Of a stretch of DNA of 9,395 nt, positions 6,897 through 9,395 are shown in pieces. Numbering within the stretch: the stretch's first letter is position 1; the number at the start of each line of letters is the position of its first letter. The stretch spans positions 1-9,395 of the forward strand of contig JBCBJZ010000141.1 in the NCBI GenBank assembly GCA_038522635.1. Reading direction: 5' to 3'. The DNA comes from JBCBJZ01 sp038522635 (GTDB lineage: Bacteria > Pseudomonadota > Alphaproteobacteria > Rhizobiales > Hyphomicrobiaceae). A model generated the notes under the pieces. That model was not told the DNA's origin. It saw only the letters and a program-made list of their open reading frames with translations, and ran no database searches. The position numbers and the translations under genes were made by a program.

Positions 6897-7379
6897 CTAT
6901 CCTTTGGCGATGGCCGCTGCCGCCGCCGCGAGCCCCGCATGATCGATATGGGCCCCGGGCGCACCCAGCTCCAAGGCGCTGCGCACCGCTGCCGGGATCG
7001 CGGTCTTCTCAAACGTGCGCGGATCGGTGAAGACGTAGACCGTCTCCGTCTCGCTCAGCACCTGCGTGAGCGCCTGCGGTGCGGCGGGATCGATGCGATG
7101 GATGGCCATCGCCAGCGTGAAAGAGGTCGTGCCGATCTTGGTGCACCGCACGGTGATCCCCAAAATGTCATCGTGGACCGCGCCCTGCTTCCACTCGATC
7201 ACTTGGCGCACCGTCTTCACCTGCTCGGCCGAGCTGCCGGCTGGCATTGCGACCCGCATGAACTCGCTCAACGCGAGGTCCACATACTCGCCGTAGCGCG
7301 CGTTAAACACCACGCCCTGCTGATCGCAGTCGCCGTAGCGGACCCGCAGGTAGTAAATGAACGGCGCGGCTTCAGGCAT
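6897..7379 (-). CDS. Hotdog-fold acyl-CoA thioesterase (4HBT/YbgC-like)
   Basis: The protein, about 160 residues, matches the 4-hydroxybenzoyl-CoA thioesterase/YbgC family of small cytoplasmic enzymes that hydrolyse acyl-CoA thioesters. The family signature is VRYGDCDQQGVVFNARY near residue 13. Asp19 is the likely catalytic acid. Asn26 stands where many relatives have His (VVYHANY). The rest follows the fold: a helix (YVDLALSEFMRVAM), then strands including DDILGITVRCTKIGTTSFTL and LTQVLSETETVYVF, and a C-terminal PAAVRSAL segment. The substrate cannot be told from sequence. The frame is open back to a TTG at 7466, but that has no ribosome binding site. ATGs at 7397 and 7379 are the realistic starts, and 7379 was chosen for a GGA 10 nt upstream. 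The gene sits between ribD (137-nt gap) and ribE (35-nt gap), an unexpected place, and no riboflavin step is known to need it. Confidence 0.88.
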   Translation of the reverse strand: MPEAAPFIYYLRVRYGDCDQQGVVFNARYGEYVDLALSEFMRVAMPAGSSAEQVKTVRQVIEWKQGAVHDDILGITVRCTKIGTTSFTLAMAIHRIDPAAPQALTQVLSETETVYVFTDPRTFEKTAIPAAVRSALELGAPGAHIDHAGLAAAAAAIAKG

Positions 7380-7516
7380 GGTGAGCTGTTCCAACATTCT
7401 TAGACGCGATGCCGGTTCGCCTGCGCCCGTCTCAAGTGGACCACCTGCGGCGAAAGCGACCGGCAAAACGAAAGTTCAGACGCTGGGTCCGCTCCGACGC
7501 AGAACGCGAAACAGGG

Positions 7517-8713
7517 CTAAGGTTGAACCACCGCAGGCGTCGTCCATAGCGCGCGACGACGCAGGAAGCGCTTGCGCGTATCGTCGCCCAACATCAACGG
7601 CGCTTGTCCTTCCCAGGCGCCCTCGTCGCCCAGGGCCTGCAGTGTGCGTGGCGCGAGCGCGGGGACGCCTTGTTCGCCCAGCATAACGGGCGCGCGGTAA
7701 AGCACCATCTCATCGACGAGGTCAGCATCGAGAAACGCCTGCGCGATCGTCGGGCCACCCTCAATCATCACGCGGGTGATGCCGCGCTCGGCCAAAGCTG
7801 CCAGCACGCTCGCTGGCGTCACACCGTCCGCGGGTCGCATGATCTGCACGCTTTGCGCTTCAAACCCCGACGCCTGCGACGGCGCGGGCTCAGCTTCGGA
7901 AAACAGCAGTGTCGCAGCCTTGGCCGCGCCACGGTTCGCGAAAACGGCGGCGAATGGCGAAACGCTGAGCGCGCGATCCATAACCACCCGGTCAGGTGAT
8001 GCCCCCGCGAGCCCCGGCAGGCGGCAATCGAGGCGCGGGTTATCCGCGCGCACCGTCCCCGATCCTACCAGGATCGCATCGGCCTGCGCGCGCAGCAGAT
8101 GAACGTCGGCGCGTGCAGCCTTCCCCGTCAGCCATACCGGCGCAGTACCGGTGCCGGTCGCGATGCGATCATCGCCGGACATGGCGAGCTTCACCTGCAC
8201 GAAGGGGCGCTGTTGCGTCATCCGAAGAAGGTGGCCCGCGCTGACAAAGGCGCTCGCCTGCGCATCCTGGCCGCTCGCAGCATCCACCACCACGCGTTGA
8301 GCGCGAAGCGCGCGCACGCCGGCGCCATTCACCCTGGGGTCAGGGTCAAGGACGCCCACCACAACCCGTGCGATCCGATGGCCGATGATGGCCTCGACGC
8401 AAGGCGGGGTTCGACCTGTATGCGCGCAGGGTTCAAGCGTCACGTAGAGCGTCGCGCCCGCGGGATCGAAGCCAGCATCGCACGCGTTAGTGATGGCGAT
8501 GCGTTCGGCGTGCGGGCGCCCGCCGACGGCGGTACGTGCCTCGCCGATGATCACCGCATCCGTGGCCGTGCCCTTGACGAGCACGGCGCCAACAGGCGGG
8601 TTCGGCCGCGTCTCGCCCAGCCCCCGACGCGCCAACTGCAGCGCTCTCCGCATATAGCGCGCATCATCGGTTAGCACGGCGCGTGAAGTTTCGGTCTCAG
8701 TCGTGGCCGTCAT
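7517..8713 (-). CDS. ribD: Bifunctional diaminohydroxyphosphoribosylaminopyrimidine deaminase / 5-amino-6-(5-phosphoribosylamino)uracil reductase
   Basis: RibD carries out the second and third steps of riboflavin synthesis: deamination of the pyrimidine ring, then NADPH-dependent reduction of the ribosyl side chain. The N-terminal zinc deaminase (about residues 15-150) has RPNPPVGAVLV, then HAE with His68 and catalytic Glu70, and PCAHTGRTPPC with Cys96 and Cys105, so all zinc ligands are present. The C-terminal reductase (about 168-398) shows RPFVQVKLAMS, ILVGSGTVRADNPRL at about 214 and VMIEGGPTIAQAFL at about 315. In the reductase motif usually written SLDGRIA, this protein reads SGDDRIA (179-185), which keeps the Asp. 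The length of 398 residues is normal or slightly long. The ATG lies 18 nt after the nrdR stop, with only a weak AGG upstream, so translation may depend on ribosomes leaving nrdR. Confidence 0.96.
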   Translation of the reverse strand: MTATTETETSRAVLTDDARYMRRALQLARRGLGETRPNPPVGAVLVKGTATDAVIIGEARTAVGGRPHAERIAITNACDAGFDPAGATLYVTLEPCAHTGRTPPCVEAIIGHRIARVVVGVLDPDPRVNGAGVRALRAQRVVVDAASGQDAQASAFVSAGHLLRMTQQRPFVQVKLAMSGDDRIATGTGTAPVWLTGKAARADVHLLRAQADAILVGSGTVRADNPRLDCRLPGLAGASPDRVVMDRALSVSPFAAVFANRGAAKAATLLFSEAEPAPSQASGFEAQSVQIMRPADGVTPASVLAALAERGITRVMIEGGPTIAQAFLDADLVDEMVLYRAPVMLGEQGVPALAPRTLQALGDEGAWEGQAPLMLGDDTRKRFLRRRALWTTPAVVQP

Positions 8714-8731
8714 GTCGTGCCTGCAAAGCGT

Positions 8732-9370
8732 TTACGAGGACGTCACGGTGGAACGCTTCGCACGCTTTTTGGTGGGCGCCAAACCCGCTGGCTCGCCGGC
8801 GGGCGGTTCCGTCGAGACGCTGCCGACGTCAGATGCGCCCTCGCCCTGCGAAACGTCCTCGCTTTGCGTGGCGCCCTGGCTTTGCAATGAGGCTTGAGCA
8901 GCCGCGTTGCGCCGTTCGCCAGCCTTGGCGATTTCACTTAGCACCGTTTCGAAGTCGGCTGCCTGCGTGAAGTCCTTATAAACCGAAGCGAAGCGCACGT
9001 AACCGACGCTGTCGATCGAGCGCAGCGCGTCCATCACGTAGGCGCCGATCGTATCGCTGGGAATATCGCTCTCGCCACCGCTTTCCAGCTGCCGCACCAA
9101 TCCCGACACCAACCGCTCGATGCGATCAGGCTCAACGGGCCTTTTGCGCAGCGCCAGCCCGATCGATCGCGATAGCTTTTCACGGTCGAACGGCACCCGG
9201 CGGCCCGAGCGCTTCAGCACCATCAATTCGCGCAATTGCACGCGTTCAAACGTGGTGAAACGGCCTCCGCAGTCAGAGCACACGCGCCGCCGGCGAATGG
9301 CCGTGTTGTCTTCTGTCGGCCGGCTGTCTTTGACCTGAGTATCCTGCCCCGCGCAGTATGGACACCGCAT
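8732..9370 (-). CDS. nrdR: Transcriptional repressor NrdR with extended C-terminal tail
   Basis: NrdR senses ATP/dATP and represses ribonucleotide reductase genes by binding NrdR boxes in their promoters. The N-terminal zinc ribbon starts MRCPYC and is completed by CSDCGGRF (Cys3, 6, 31, 34), with the basic stretch IRRRRV between them. The ATP-cone spans about residues 49-139 and includes VLKRSGRRVPFDREKL and VGYVRFASVYKDF. The family is usually about 150-170 residues, whereas this product has 212. The extra 55 or so residues are rich in Ala, Gln, Ser, Glu and Gly and end in a basic KKRAKRS segment, so they look disordered. The ATG has AAGGGG 9 nt upstream. The gene just upstream, often glyA in this group, falls outside the window. 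No NrdR box is visible here. Confidence 0.96.
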   Translation of the reverse strand: MRCPYCAGQDTQVKDSRPTEDNTAIRRRRVCSDCGGRFTTFERVQLRELMVLKRSGRRVPFDREKLSRSIGLALRKRPVEPDRIERLVSGLVRQLESGGESDIPSDTIGAYVMDALRSIDSVGYVRFASVYKDFTQAADFETVLSEIAKAGERRNAAAQASLQSQGATQSEDVSQGEGASDVGSVSTEPPAGEPAGLAPTKKRAKRSTVTSS

Positions 9371-9395
9371 GCCCCCTAGCCCCTTCAGTTGGCGC

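Noticed and set aside
7380..7466. 29-codon extension of the thioesterase back to a TTG
   Set aside because: There is no ribosome binding site before the TTG, and the extra residues do not match the compact N-terminus of the hotdog family. ATGs at 7397 and 7379 are better.

Overview
The window is a block of housekeeping genes from a GC-rich alphaproteobacterium. Three things point there: the gene order nrdR–ribD–ribE–ribB–ribH–nusB–thiL, the style of the RibB and ThiL proteins, and a K+-independent type H+-pyrophosphatase gene next to nusB/thiL. The genus cannot be named from sequence alone. All nine genes lie on the minus strand, so transcription runs from the right edge to the left. The long plus-strand reading frames are antisense shadows typical of high-GC DNA.

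In transcription order: nrdR (9370-8732) encodes the ribonucleotide reductase repressor. ribD (8713-7517) encodes the bifunctional deaminase/reductase. A hotdog-fold acyl-CoA thioesterase gene (about 7379-6897) sits inside the riboflavin cluster. ribE (6861-6253) encodes riboflavin synthase. A ribB gene (6223-4970) carries a C-terminal GTP cyclohydrolase II-like domain that has lost its zinc ligands. ribH (4878-4348) encodes lumazine synthase and overlaps nusB (4351-3779) by 4 nt. thiL (about 3742-2606) encodes thiamine-monophosphate kinase. After a 369-nt spacer comes hppA (2236-71), a membrane proton-pumping pyrophosphatase, followed by a clear intrinsic terminator at 34-1.

Together the rib genes cover riboflavin synthesis except GTP cyclohydrolase II, which must come from a ribA elsewhere because the RibA-like domain here looks dead, and the pathway phosphatase, which is normally unlinked. 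nrdR, nusB and thiL add nucleotide, transcription and thiamine cofactor functions. Spacers of 18 to 137 nt and the ribH/nusB overlap suggest one long transcription unit from nrdR to thiL. The thiL–hppA spacer has a C-rich, G-poor transcript with 16-nt repeats, suggesting Rho-dependent termination, and a dyad. hppA may therefore be a separate unit.

I see no mobile element, CRISPR array, tRNA, rRNA or riboswitch. The region is largely ordinary. The points worth a second look are the thioesterase inside the rib cluster, the degenerate RibA domain, the long NrdR tail, and the short tandem repeats at the nusB/thiL and thiL/hppA junctions.
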